From assembly GCF_036895565.1 (NCBI RefSeq), contig NZ_CP145904.1, positions 2,294,001 to 2,358,000 of the forward strand: 64,000 bases of DNA, written 5' to 3'. The position numbers and the translations under genes were made by a program. The notes beneath the pieces were generated by a model that did no database searches, was not told the DNA's origin, and saw only the letters and a list, made by a program, of their open reading frames with translations. Shown here piece after piece: positions 8,525 to 18,160 of the stretch. Numbering within the stretch: position 1 is the stretch's first letter; each line of letters begins with the position of its first letter. Origin of the DNA: Flavobacterium sp. KS-LB2 (GTDB lineage Bacteria > Bacteroidota > Bacteroidia > Flavobacteriales > Flavobacteriaceae).

Positions 8525-10972
8525 ATGATGGATTTTAGATTACTTGTGATTTTATTCCTGGGTCTTTTAACTATTAGTACTAAAGCGCAAAGTGACTGTA
8601 GCAATGCCATTATTGCATGCGGAAACACGGGTTTCGAAGGGTTAACCGTCACTGGAATAGGCACTCAGGAACTTTCAGGATTAAATACTTGTTCCAGTGA
8701 AGAAAACAATAGCATTTGGTTAAAAATATCAATAAAAAAAGGAGGAACATTAGGCTTCCTGCTGAAACCGGAAAACACTGATATTAATGAAGATTTTGAT
8801 TTTTTTGTTTTTGGACCAAATACAAGTTGTGATATGCTAGGTCAGGCCATAAGATGTTCAACCACAAACCCTAGAAGTATAAACCAAAAGAATAATTTTA
8901 CTGGTATGGAGGAGAATGAAACTGATACTTCTGAGGGACCAGGTGCAGATGGAAACAGTTTTGTAAAATGGCTGACCGTTGATGATGATGATTTCTATTA
9001 TTTAGTAGTTGATCGACCTATCGGAAGTAGTAATTTTTCACTACAATGGACAGGAACCGCAACATTCAATTCGGCTCCCACTTTTGATGTCCCCAATGGG
9101 GCTGCACTTGATCTAAATCAATGCGATAATGATGGAATAGCTGATTTTTCGACAAAATTTGATTTAACAAAAAATACTACTAAAATTATTGGCTTACAAG
9201 ACTATGTAATTGTAACTTACCACATTGAACAAAACGATGCACTGACAAACATCAATCCAATCATAAATACGACTCAATATATAAATACCTCAAATCCTCA
9301 GAATATTTTTGCAAGAATAACAAATACATTAACGGGTTGTTTCAACACATCCGATTTTAAAATTACCGTAAACGACCTGATAAAATTTCCTGTAACTGAA
9401 TTTTCTATTTGTGATGATGCAACAGATGGAAATGATTCAAATGGACAATCTTTTTTTGATTTAAACACAGTTTCTTCACATATTTTTGGGGACCAAAATA
9501 CAGATACATTTACAATAAAATATTACCCATCAGAGAACGACGCTAGTAATGATTCCAATCCATTACCTAATTTTTTTTACAATACGATTCCCAATCTTCA
9601 ATCAATATACATAAAAGCTTCTAGTCCTAATTTATGTACGGCTATAAGTAAAATTAAACTTATAGTCAATCCACTTCCATTAAAAACCAGTGCAATATTG
9701 GTACAATGTGATACAGGTTTTACTCCTGATGGCATTAGTTTATTCAATTTAAATGAAGTAAATACGAAATTTACAAATAAAAATAATGATCTAATAACTG
9801 CATTTTTTATAAATGATAGTGATGCCCAAAATAATATCAACGAACTAAATACATCTTTTTATAACACCGTCAATCCGCAAAATATTACTGTCCGAGTTAC
9901 AAATAACAAAACAGGTTGCTCAAGTCTTAGTACTTTGGAATTAAAAGTCAACGTGATTCCTGAAAAAACATACACTATAAATCCAGTTTGTGACACTGAT
10001 GGAATCGAAGATGGAAAACATCTATTTAATCTAAAAGAAGCTAATATTCCCACTACTAATACACAAACACTTTTTTATTATTCAAATATAAATGACGCTT
10101 TATTAGAACAAAATGAGCTTACTAATCCTTTTTCTTATTTCAATGAAACAGCATATAATCAAATTATTTATGCTAGAATCGAAGAAGGGAATGATTGTTT
10201 TGGGATAAGCAAAATTAAATTAGAAGTACTAAAATTACCCGATTTAAATACTACTATAGCAACTAGCTTTGTTTGTTCCAACCTTCCAACATTTTTTATT
10301 CAACTCAACGCAGGAATTCCGGATGATTCCCTTTCGAGTGACTATACATATATTTGGTCAAAAGACGGAACGGTATTATCAACCAAAACGGCTTCAACAC
10401 TTGACATAAATATCGCAGGATTATACACCGTCGAAGTGAAAAATAATTCGGGCTGCAGTAAAATCCAAACTATAAAAGTAGCCACTTCAGATGTTGCAAA
10501 AATTACAAATATTGCCATTACCGATTTATCAGATGTAAACTCAGTAACGGTAAATGTAACTGGAGAAGGACAATATGAATATAGTCTGGACGCACCTTCT
10601 GGTCCATTTCAAGATTCTAATTTCTTTGATAATGTAACTGCCGGAATTCATGAAGTATACATTAATGATAAAAATGGTTGTGGAACTGTGAGTCAAAAAA
10701 TTGCCGTAATTGGTGTTCCAAAATTTTTCACTCCAAATGGAGATGGTCATAATGACTATTGGAATGTAAAAGGAGTAAATGAAAATTTTAATACAAATTC
10801 AATCATTTATATTTTTGATCGTTACGGTAAGCTTCTAAAACAAATTGTCCCCTCTAGTCAAGGCTGGGATGGCACATTTTTAGATCAACCTTTATCCTCA
10901 GATGATTATTGGTACACTATAAAATTAGACGATGGTAGAGAAGTTAAAGGCCATTTCAGTTTGAAAAGATAA
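8525..10972 (+). CDS. Secreted T9SS type B cargo protein with four Cys-Asp-rich repeats
   Basis: An 815-residue secreted protein starting 27 nt after the previous stop; the ATG at 8525 is followed immediately by a second ATG. The signal peptide ends near STKAQ. The head (about 22-185) contains SDCSNAI and FDFFVFGP motifs, typical of N-terminal domains in Bacteroidota gliding-associated proteins, but I cannot name a family. Four consecutive copies of the Cys-Asp-rich repeat begin at about nt 9122, 9410, 9707 and 9989, the most in any protein of this window. Ig-like modules and the type B sorting domain (about 731-815, FFTPNGDGHND to GHFSLKR) follow. The tail is almost identical to that of the preceding gene. 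Likely surface adhesin or matrix component. Confidence 0.87.
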   Translation: MMDFRLLVILFLGLLTISTKAQSDCSNAIIACGNTGFEGLTVTGIGTQELSGLNTCSSEENNSIWLKISIKKGGTLGFLLKPENTDINEDFDFFVFGPNTSCDMLGQAIRCSTTNPRSINQKNNFTGMEENETDTSEGPGADGNSFVKWLTVDDDDFYYLVVDRPIGSSNFSLQWTGTATFNSAPTFDVPNGAALDLNQCDNDGIADFSTKFDLTKNTTKIIGLQDYVIVTYHIEQNDALTNINPIINTTQYINTSNPQNIFARITNTLTGCFNTSDFKITVNDLIKFPVTEFSICDDATDGNDSNGQSFFDLNTVSSHIFGDQNTDTFTIKYYPSENDASNDSNPLPNFFYNTIPNLQSIYIKASSPNLCTAISKIKLIVNPLPLKTSAILVQCDTGFTPDGISLFNLNEVNTKFTNKNNDLITAFFINDSDAQNNINELNTSFYNTVNPQNITVRVTNNKTGCSSLSTLELKVNVIPEKTYTINPVCDTDGIEDGKHLFNLKEANIPTTNTQTLFYYSNINDALLEQNELTNPFSYFNETAYNQIIYARIEEGNDCFGISKIKLEVLKLPDLNTTIATSFVCSNLPTFFIQLNAGIPDDSLSSDYTYIWSKDGTVLSTKTASTLDINIAGLYTVEVKNNSGCSKIQTIKVATSDVAKITNIAITDLSDVNSVTVNVTGEGQYEYSLDAPSGPFQDSNFFDNVTAGIHEVYINDKNGCGTVSQKIAVIGVPKFFTPNGDGHNDYWNVKGVNENFNTNSIIYIFDRYGKLLKQIVPSSQGWDGTFLDQPLSSDDYWYTIKLDDGREVKGHFSLKR

Positions 10973-11024
10973 TTTACAAACCATATTCATGATTCGTAAT
11001 ATTACTTTTTTTGTAGATATTAAC

Positions 11025-11032
11025 TATATTTG
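11025..11032 (+). promoter_or_regulatory. Bacteroidota -7 promoter element TATATTTG
   Basis: TATATTTG matches TAnnTTTG exactly and ends 6 nt before the ATG at 11039. A well-spaced -33 box is not obvious (TTTG at 11010-11013 is too close). If active, the transcript would start at or next to the start codon. Confidence 0.5.
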
Positions 11033-11038
11033 ATAGTT

Positions 11039-13828
11039 ATGAAATATTATTACCATTTACTGTTTGTTTTCCTTTTTTTAACCATTCCGACTTTTGGACA
11101 AAAAGAAGCGGCTATATGGTATTTTGGCAATAATGCTGGTCTCGATTTTAATTCAGGGAGTCCTGTTGCTTTAACTAACGGCAAATTAGTTACCAAAGAA
11201 GGCTGCACCACAATTTCTGATAAAAACGGTAATTTACTTTTTTACACAGATGGTTCTATTGTTTATAATAGAAACCATCAGATTATGCCTAATGGCTATG
11301 GTTTAATGGGACATAATTCAAGTACACAGTCGGCGATAATAGTTCCTAAACCTAACAATCCCTATATCTATTATATTTTTACTGTTGACCAACCGCTTCC
11401 TGCAAATGCCGATGAAAATCCATTAAATGACCTAGATCCCCCAAATAATGGATTAAATTATTCTCAAGTTGATATACGACTAGATAATGGTCTTGGTGAC
11501 ATTGTAACTACTGAAAAAAACATCCCTCTAGTTACTTATAATCCTGGTAATAGCGACGAGGTTAAATACAAATGTTCTGAAAAAATCACAGCCGTTCAAC
11601 ATGGAGACGGAGTTTCTTTTTGGGTAATTACACATTTTATAAATAATTTTTATGCTTTTAAAATAAGTACACAGGGTGTAAACAAAACTCCTGTCAAGAC
11701 AACAACTACTCTTACTATTCCAATAGCTGGTTATCTAGCCAATGCAATAGGATACTTAAAAGCATCTCCAAACGGCAAAAAAGTAGTTATAGCAAACAAT
11801 GCTTCAAGACGAACAAATGAAAATGGACCGAAAGGAAATCCAATAAGAGACACCGGTAATGTTTTACTTTATGATTTTGATTCGAGTACAGGAAAAATAA
11901 GTAATGAAATGGCACTGCTTAGTAATTCAAATCCTTATGGAGTAGAATTCTCGGCAAAATCCAAAAAATTATATGTCACTGCTAATAAATTTAATACTGA
12001 TGGTGAAACTATTTTAGAAAGTTACTTAATCCAATATAATCTAAAAAGCACCAATATCCTATCCTCTAAGACAATTGTTAACACTTCACCTTTAATAGCA
12101 GGAGCACTACAATTAGCAATTGATGAAAAAATATACCGAGCTGGATACCTTACAACTGATTTCAATCGTAATAAAATATCCGTAATCAACAACCCAGAAT
12201 TAGATGGTTCTAGTTGCAATTATATAACAAATGCGATTGACTTAAAAACTGGCAGCACAGAACAAGGATTACCACCGTTTATAACTTCTTTATTTTTATA
12301 TGCCTTTAGTTATGAATTCAATTGTTTGGGAGATGCAACGCATTTTTATAGTAATTCTGTTGAAAAAATTGACTCTGTAGTTTGGGATTTTGGAGATGGA
12401 TTTACTTCTACAGATATTGACACCTATCATACTTACGCTCAAGCTGGTGATTATAAAGTAACGTTAATAAAAACTGTAAACGGGAAAGACAGAGAGCCTC
12501 TTGAAAAAACAATTACAATTTATGATGCTCCGAAAATACTGTCAACTTCTTACAAGTTAACACAATGTGACACACAAGATAATACACCTACTGATGGATT
12601 AGCTTTATTTAATTTAGCTCTTGCTGATGAGCCAATTGCTTTAGGCAAAAAAGACTTTGAAGTGTATTACTACCATAGTAGCATAGATGCTGAAAATGAT
12701 GTAACGAATACCCAATCTATTCCAATAGATTATAGAAATAACGTTCCAGATGAGCTTTTATATGCAAAAGTAATGCAGCCAAATTCTAGTTGTTATAGTA
12801 TTGGAACAGTTATTTTACATGCCAATAAAAACATATTACTATTACCCGAAGCAATGTACGAATGTGATCTTGGTGATGGAAAAGGGTCTTTTGATTTAAA
12901 ACACAAAGAAAATTCAATAAAAACTGAATTAAATTTACCTTCAGATGTTAATTTGTTCTTTTATTCTAATAAAGAAGATGCTTCTATGGGCATAAATGAG
13001 CTCGAAGAGCCATTCGTTTCTGATTCTAAAATAGTATTTATTCGAGCAGAAAATAAGGAAGGTTGCTATGGAACTGGGTATTTTGACATTACAGTTGTGA
13101 CTTCTCCAAATATTACTAACTTAGAAAATATGATTTTATGCGAGGCATCTGTAAACCCTTTAATACAATTAGATGCAGGGATTTTAGCCCCAGCAAGGAC
13201 TAATGATTTTACTTATTTTTGGTCAACAGGCGAAACAACCCCAACCATATCAATAACCAAGGAAGGTGAATATACTGTAACTGTAAAAAATAGATTAGGC
13301 TGTACTACGACCCGAAAATGTATTGTAACACTATCTCATCTAGCAAAAATAAACAACATAATTGTTCATGATCTTCAACAAACTAATCAAGTTATAATTG
13401 AACTCAATAATCCGAGTGATTATACCTATATGATTCAATACGAAAATGGGACTAAAACTTCTTTTCAAACTTCTACTATATTTGAGAATGTACCTGGTGG
13501 TTTTCACGAATTAATAATAGAGAGTATTAATGGATGTGGACAAACAACAAAAAGTTTTGCAGTATTGAATGCATCAAAATTCTTTACCCCTAATGGCGAT
13601 GGATACAATGATTATTGGAATCTAAAAGGAATTAATAGTAGTATATATCAAAATGCAATTATATATATTTTTGATCGCTATGGAAAACTGCTAAAACAAT
13701 TATCACCATCAAGTCTTGGCTGGGATGGTACTTTCCTAAAGGAAGCTTTACCATCAGACGATTATTGGTTCACAATAAAACTTGAAGACGGAAGAGAAGC
13801 TAAAGGACATTTTAGTTTAAAAAGGTAA
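11039..13828 (+). CDS. Secreted T9SS type B cargo protein with propeller-like head and PKD domain
   Basis: A 929-residue secreted protein. The ATG at 11039 is preferred over the upstream TTG at 11030, because it directly begins the signal peptide (MKYYYHLLFVFL, ending near TFGQ) and lies just after a TAnnTTTG element. Residues about 20-430 look like a beta-propeller-type head (AIWYFGNNAGLDF, GNLLFYTDG). A PKD domain follows at about 444-480 (VVWDFGDGFTS, HTYAQAGDYKVTL). Two Cys-Asp-rich repeats begin at nt 12566 and 12863. Ig-like modules and the type B sorting domain (about 844-929) complete it. Its tail is more diverged than those of the two genes before it. Last gene of the four-member cluster. 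Confidence 0.87.
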   Translation: MKYYYHLLFVFLFLTIPTFGQKEAAIWYFGNNAGLDFNSGSPVALTNGKLVTKEGCTTISDKNGNLLFYTDGSIVYNRNHQIMPNGYGLMGHNSSTQSAIIVPKPNNPYIYYIFTVDQPLPANADENPLNDLDPPNNGLNYSQVDIRLDNGLGDIVTTEKNIPLVTYNPGNSDEVKYKCSEKITAVQHGDGVSFWVITHFINNFYAFKISTQGVNKTPVKTTTTLTIPIAGYLANAIGYLKASPNGKKVVIANNASRRTNENGPKGNPIRDTGNVLLYDFDSSTGKISNEMALLSNSNPYGVEFSAKSKKLYVTANKFNTDGETILESYLIQYNLKSTNILSSKTIVNTSPLIAGALQLAIDEKIYRAGYLTTDFNRNKISVINNPELDGSSCNYITNAIDLKTGSTEQGLPPFITSLFLYAFSYEFNCLGDATHFYSNSVEKIDSVVWDFGDGFTSTDIDTYHTYAQAGDYKVTLIKTVNGKDREPLEKTITIYDAPKILSTSYKLTQCDTQDNTPTDGLALFNLALADEPIALGKKDFEVYYYHSSIDAENDVTNTQSIPIDYRNNVPDELLYAKVMQPNSSCYSIGTVILHANKNILLLPEAMYECDLGDGKGSFDLKHKENSIKTELNLPSDVNLFFYSNKEDASMGINELEEPFVSDSKIVFIRAENKEGCYGTGYFDITVVTSPNITNLENMILCEASVNPLIQLDAGILAPARTNDFTYFWSTGETTPTISITKEGEYTVTVKNRLGCTTTRKCIVTLSHLAKINNIIVHDLQQTNQVIIELNNPSDYTYMIQYENGTKTSFQTSTIFENVPGGFHELIIESINGCGQTTKSFAVLNASKFFTPNGDGYNDYWNLKGINSSIYQNAIIYIFDRYGKLLKQLSPSSLGWDGTFLKEALPSDDYWFTIKLEDGREAKGHFSLKR

Positions 13829-13950
13829 TACAAAATATATAGTAGTCTTTTAAACGACTATTCTCACCTATAAATTTAGGCAATCTTTAGTATTACAAAA
13901 TGATTTTAGTGACAAGGTTCTAAAATTGATCTCCTAAAAATGAAAGAAAA

Positions 13951-13983
13951 AAAAAGCCATTCGAATAAACGAATGGCTTTTTC
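13951..13983. terminator. Bidirectional intrinsic terminator
   Basis: GCCATTCG and CGAATGGC form a perfect stem around the loop AATAAA, flanked by A-runs on the left and T-runs on the right. The minus-strand version has the longer T tract, so it mainly ends typA transcripts, but it can also stop read-through from the secreted-protein cluster. Confidence 0.85.
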
Positions 13984-14002
13984 AATATCACAAAAGATAA
14001 AA

Positions 14003-15799
14003 TTAGATTTTAAATCTTTTTCTATCAGTTTCTGTCAAATAAATTTTTCTCAAACGAATAGATTTTGGTGTAACCTCTACATACTCATCTTTTTGAATGT
14101 ACTCTAATGCTTCTTCTAAAGAGAAAATGATTGGAGGAATAATTCTAGCTTTTTCATCATTTCCAGAAGAACGAACGTTAGATTGTTTTTTCTCTTTCGT
14201 TACGTTTACACACATATCATCTCCACGAGAATTTTCTCCAATTACCTGACCTTCATAGATTTCAGCATTTGGCTCAACGAAGAATTTACCACGATCTTGC
14301 AATTTATCGATAGAATAAGGAATTGCTTTTCCTTTTTCCATAGAGATTAATGAACCTTTGTTACGTCCAGCAATTTCTCCTTTGTAAGGCTCATATCCAA
14401 TAAAACGGTGTGCCATAATAGCCTCACCAGCTGTTGCAGTTAGTAATTGGTTACGCAATCCAATAATTCCACGTGATGGAATATTAAATTTTACAATCAT
14501 ACGTTCCCCTTTTGTTTCCATGCTTAGCATTTCGCCTTTACGCATAGTAACAAACTCTACCGCTCTACCTGAAAGTGTTTCTGGTAAATCAATAGTTAAT
14601 TCCTCAATTGGTTCACATTTTTTACCATCAATTTCTTTGATGATAACTTGTGGCTGACCGATTTGCAATTCATATCCTTCTCTTCTCATTGTTTCAATAA
14701 GAACAGACAAGTGAAGTACACCACGACCAAAAACCATGAACTTATCAGCAGAATCAGTTTCACCCAATTTCATTGCTAAGTTTTTCTCTAATTCTTTTGT
14801 CAAACGATCTCTAATATGACGAGAGGTTACAAATTTACCCTCTTTACCGAAGAAAGGAGAGTCATTAATTGTAAACAACATACTCATTGTAGGCTCATCA
14901 ATATCAATCGTTTTTAGACCTTCTGGGTTTTCATGATCAGCAATAGTATCACCAATTTCAAAACCTTCCACCCCAATAATTGCGCAAATATCTCCAGCAA
15001 TTACTTCTGTTACTTTTTTACGTCCAAGGCCTTCAAAAGTATGTAATTCTTTAATTCTAGATTTTGTTACTGTACCATCTCTTTTTACCAAAGAAATTGG
15101 CATTCCTTCTCTTAAAACTCCTCTTTCAAGACGACCAATAGCGATACGACCTGTAAAAGCTGAAAAATCTAATGAAGTAATTAACATTTGTGGTGTCCCT
15201 TCAGAAACTTTAGGAGCTGGTACATTATCTATAACCATATCTAACAATGCTTCAACATTATCAGTTACGTTTTCCCAATGGTCAGACATCCAGTTATTTT
15301 TAGCAGATCCGTATACAGTTGGAAAATCCAATTGCCACTCTTCAGCACCCAACTCAAACATTAAGTCGAAAACTTTTTCATGAACTTCTTCTGGAGTACA
15401 GTTTTCTTTATCAACTTTATTGATTACAACGCAAGGCTTTAGACCTAAGTCAATCGCTTTTTGCAGTACAAAACGAGTTTGAGGCATTGGACCTTCAAAA
15501 GCATCTACAAGTAGACAAACTCCATCTGCCATGTTCAATACACGTTCTACTTCTCCTCCAAAATCGGCGTGACCAGGAGTATCAATAATGTTGATTTTTG
15601 TTCCTTTGTAAACTACAGAAACATTTTTTGAAGTAATAGTAATACCTCTTTCACGCTCTAAGTCGTTGTTATCAAGGATTAAGTCACCTGTGTTTTCGTT
15701 ATCACGAAATAACTGACAGTGATACATAATTTTATCAACCAAAGTTGTTTTACCGTGATCGACGTGGGCAATAATTGCAATGTTTCTAATAGATTCCAT
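14003..15799 (-). CDS. typA: Ribosome-associated GTPase TypA/BipA
   Basis: A 598-residue translational GTPase, close to the family's usual length of about 600. The G1 motif (AHVDHGKTT), the switch II region (DTPGHADFGG) and the base-specificity motif (NKVDK) are present in order in the first 130 residues. Elongation-factor domain 2 and EF-G domain V-like regions follow, then the TypA-specific C-terminal domain (GMRGIIGLR-like: SRGIIGLRNQLLT). TypA acts on the ribosome in stress adaptation and large-subunit assembly. It is a single-gene unit, with a promoter at 15819-15826 and a terminator directly downstream. Confidence 0.96.
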   Translation of the reverse strand: MESIRNIAIIAHVDHGKTTLVDKIMYHCQLFRDNENTGDLILDNNDLERERGITITSKNVSVVYKGTKINIIDTPGHADFGGEVERVLNMADGVCLLVDAFEGPMPQTRFVLQKAIDLGLKPCVVINKVDKENCTPEEVHEKVFDLMFELGAEEWQLDFPTVYGSAKNNWMSDHWENVTDNVEALLDMVIDNVPAPKVSEGTPQMLITSLDFSAFTGRIAIGRLERGVLREGMPISLVKRDGTVTKSRIKELHTFEGLGRKKVTEVIAGDICAIIGVEGFEIGDTIADHENPEGLKTIDIDEPTMSMLFTINDSPFFGKEGKFVTSRHIRDRLTKELEKNLAMKLGETDSADKFMVFGRGVLHLSVLIETMRREGYELQIGQPQVIIKEIDGKKCEPIEELTIDLPETLSGRAVEFVTMRKGEMLSMETKGERMIVKFNIPSRGIIGLRNQLLTATAGEAIMAHRFIGYEPYKGEIAGRNKGSLISMEKGKAIPYSIDKLQDRGKFFVEPNAEIYEGQVIGENSRGDDMCVNVTKEKKQSNVRSSGNDEKARIIPPIIFSLEEALEYIQKDEYVEVTPKSIRLRKIYLTETDRKRFKI

Positions 15800-15818
15800 C
15801 TGTGATTTTTAATGGGTG

Positions 15819-15826
15819 CAAAGGTA
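15819..15826 (-). promoter_or_regulatory. -7 promoter element of typA (TACCTTTG)
   Basis: On the minus strand the sequence reads TACCTTTG, an exact TAnnTTTG match, 19 nt before the typA start codon. This leaves a leader of roughly 15 nt without a Shine-Dalgarno sequence. Confidence 0.6.
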
Positions 15827-15960
15827 CACTTTATTTTGATATAAAAAATATTTATGCAATAGTTTACATATTCTTAACCCATTAGACACAAAAAGAGGGG
15901 TTTGAAAAAATCTCAAAAAATAAGTTACCGATGTTGTTTAATAATTCCGCAATAATTAAT

Positions 15961-15968
15961 TATATTTG
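15961..15968 (+). promoter_or_regulatory. -7 promoter element TATATTTG of the kinase operon
   Basis: An exact TAnnTTTG match whose last base is only 4 nt before the ATG at 15973. The distance implies a leaderless or almost leaderless message. A TTG about 24 nt upstream could serve as the -33 box, with a rather long spacer. Confidence 0.55.
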
Positions 15969-15972
15969 AGTA

Positions 15973-17688
15973 ATGAAAAGCAAAACCAATCAAGTAATCA
16001 TCATCTACATTCTAATCTCAATGTTTGTAGCCATTGTTAGTCATAAACTATTACTACAATATATTTCTGATTCAAACCATCAATTTTACAATTTTACTAA
16101 AGATATTTTATTCATAGTTTTAACTGGAATAACTTTCAAACTTATTTTATCAAAAAATGACACTCGAAATATATCTATTTTCGAAAAGCTTAAAAATACA
16201 AATGACGAAATCAAGGAGTCGAATGAAAAATACGATATTGTAGCCAAAGCAACCAGCGATACTATTTGGGACTGGAAAATACAAGAAGATAGTTTTACTT
16301 GGAATAAAGGAATTGAAAGTGTTTTTGGTTACACTCAAAACGAAGTTGGCAACAGTTCAAAATGGTGGTTTGATAAAATTCATCCCGAAGATAGTATTAA
16401 AATGTCCATCAGACTCTATTCTTTTATAGAGCAAAAAACCGAAAACTGGCAAGATCAATACCGTTTTAAATGTGCCAACAATTCTTATAAATACGTTCTA
16501 GATAGAGGTTTCCTCCTAAAAGATGAAAATGGAAAAGCAATCAGAATGATTGGAGCCATACAAGACATCACAAAACAAAAAGAAGAAGAACAAAGACTTA
16601 AATTATTAGAAACCGTATTTACACAATCCAAAGATTCAATTATTATTACCGAAGCCAATTCGTTAGATGAAAAAATCCCTAATATTATTTATGTAAATCC
16701 CGCTTTTTCTTCTATGTCAGGATATGAATTTGAAGAAATCTCGGGAAAAACAGCAGATCCATTCAACAGTCCAAATTCGGATATGAATGAACTTGAAAAA
16801 CTATTAAGCGCTATTAAAAACAAACAGGAGTGCCTTATAGAAACAATTAGCTTAACCAAAAACAGAGAAGAATACTGGGTTCGCTTCTCAATGATTCCTA
16901 TTTACAATTCAGAAAATGAACTCTCGCACTGGATTTCCATTCAAAGAGATATAACCGATGAAAAAAGGCAAGAAAAAGAAAAAGAGCAACTTATCAGAGA
17001 ATTAACTCAAAACAACAAAGACTTAAAACAATTCTCCTACATAACCTCACACAACCTTAGGGCTCCATTATCAAACTTAACAGGACTACTAAACCTACTG
17101 GAAGACATTCCTATTGAAAATCAAGAATTAAAAGAAATCTTAAACGGCTTTAATAAATCAACTCATTTATTAAACGACACTATCAACGACTTAGTAAAAG
17201 TTATCATCATCAAAGACAACCCTTCCATTCAGAAAGAAGCTGTTTTAATAAAAGAAATCTTTGAAAACGTCTTTAGCCAACTTAATTTTCAAATCGAATT
17301 ATACAAACCAATCATAAAACTTAATTTCGAAAAAGTTTCTATCCTAAACATCAACAAAGCCTACATAGAAAGTATATTATTGAATCTTTTGACAAATGCA
17401 ATAAAATACAAATCAGAAAACAGGAAACTAAAGATTACCATTACTGCACGCGAAACAGATAATACCATTGAATTAATTTTTAAAGATAACGGGATAGGTA
17501 TTGATTTAGAAAGAAACAGAGACAAAGTATTCGGACTTTATCAACGCTTCCATAATTACCCCGACAGCAAAGGATTAGGGCTTTATTTAGTGAAATCACA
17601 AGTTGAAACTATGGGAGGTACAATTGAAATTGAAAGTGAAGTAAATAAAGGAACTATATTTACATTAACATTTAAAAACAAACAATAA
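15973..17688 (+). CDS. Membrane PAS-domain sensor histidine kinase
   Basis: A 571-residue sensor kinase. Two hydrophobic segments lie at about 8-27 and 41-60, with almost no periplasmic loop, so the signal is probably sensed in the membrane or cytoplasm. Two PAS domains with PAC tails span about 80-205 (IWDWKI, GAIQDIT) and 210-335 (YVNPAFSSMSGYE, IQRDITDE). The dimerisation and phosphoacceptor region carries H360 in SHNLRAPL. The ATPase domain has an N box (NLLTNAIKYK, about 472), a G1 box (DNGIGID) and a G2 box (KGLGLYLVK, about 533). Its stop codon overlaps the start of a response regulator by one base, so the two form a two-component pair. The output pathway is unknown. Confidence 0.93.
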   Translation: MKSKTNQVIIIYILISMFVAIVSHKLLLQYISDSNHQFYNFTKDILFIVLTGITFKLILSKNDTRNISIFEKLKNTNDEIKESNEKYDIVAKATSDTIWDWKIQEDSFTWNKGIESVFGYTQNEVGNSSKWWFDKIHPEDSIKMSIRLYSFIEQKTENWQDQYRFKCANNSYKYVLDRGFLLKDENGKAIRMIGAIQDITKQKEEEQRLKLLETVFTQSKDSIIITEANSLDEKIPNIIYVNPAFSSMSGYEFEEISGKTADPFNSPNSDMNELEKLLSAIKNKQECLIETISLTKNREEYWVRFSMIPIYNSENELSHWISIQRDITDEKRQEKEKEQLIRELTQNNKDLKQFSYITSHNLRAPLSNLTGLLNLLEDIPIENQELKEILNGFNKSTHLLNDTINDLVKVIIIKDNPSIQKEAVLIKEIFENVFSQLNFQIELYKPIIKLNFEKVSILNINKAYIESILLNLLTNAIKYKSENRKLKITITARETDNTIELIFKDNGIGIDLERNRDKVFGLYQRFHNYPDSKGLGLYLVKSQVETMGGTIEIESEVNKGTIFTLTFKNKQ

Positions 17689-18092
17689 TGTTAGATCAAA
17701 TTTTATGCATTGATGACGACCCGATAACACTCATGTTATGCAAAAAAGTTATAATAAAATCATCATTTTCTAATGAAATAATAACAGCACAAAATGGAGA
17801 AGAAGCACTCAGCTACTTTAACGCTTTTAGGTATACTAAAAACAAAACTGACGAACAGCCTCAATTAATTTTTTTAGATCTAAATATGCCCGTTATGGGG
17901 GGGTGGGAGTTTTTAGATCATTTTAATAGCCCAGAATTTTCAGAATTCAATACTATAAAAGTTGTTGTACTTTCTTCGACCATAGACCCAGAAGACTTAG
18001 AAAAAGCAAAACAATACCCAATGGTCATTGATTTCCTATCTAAACCAATCACCCATTCAATGCTTGAATACTTAAAAAACAAGATGGAATAA
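17688..18092 (+). CDS. Single-domain response regulator (receiver only)
   Basis: A 134-residue stand-alone receiver domain. The acidic cluster D9-D11 (CIDDDPIT), phosphoacceptor D64 (LIFLDLNMPVMGG), the conserved Ser/Thr region VVLSST and K119 (SKPI) are all present. There is no DNA-binding or enzymatic output domain. Its start overlaps the kinase stop as TAATG, so it is translationally coupled to that PAS kinase and is very likely its substrate. An insert between the second helix and D64 resembles Rcp1-like phytochrome-kinase partner regulators, but that is only a similarity in layout. It would signal through protein-protein contact or phosphotransfer. Confidence 0.92.
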   Translation: MLDQILCIDDDPITLMLCKKVIIKSSFSNEIITAQNGEEALSYFNAFRYTKNKTDEQPQLIFLDLNMPVMGGWEFLDHFNSPEFSEFNTIKVVVLSSTIDPEDLEKAKQYPMVIDFLSKPITHSMLEYLKNKME

Positions 18093-18107
18093 AAAATTAT
18101 AAAACAT

Positions 18108-18140
18108 AAAAAAAGCTCTCATTTCTGAGAGCTTTTTTTA
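18108..18140. terminator. Bidirectional intrinsic terminator
   Basis: AAAAGCTCTC and GAGAGCTTTT form a stem around the loop ATTTCT, with A and T tracts on both sides. It separates the convergent response-regulator and rpsT genes and can serve both strands. Confidence 0.85.
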
Positions 18141-18160
18141 TATCTTAAAAATAGCATTAC

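Noticed and set aside
1664..13828. Possible polysaccharide utilisation locus or T9SS machinery cluster
   Set aside because: No SusC/SusD pair, glycoside hydrolase, or T9SS core gene was found. The genes are T9SS cargo only.
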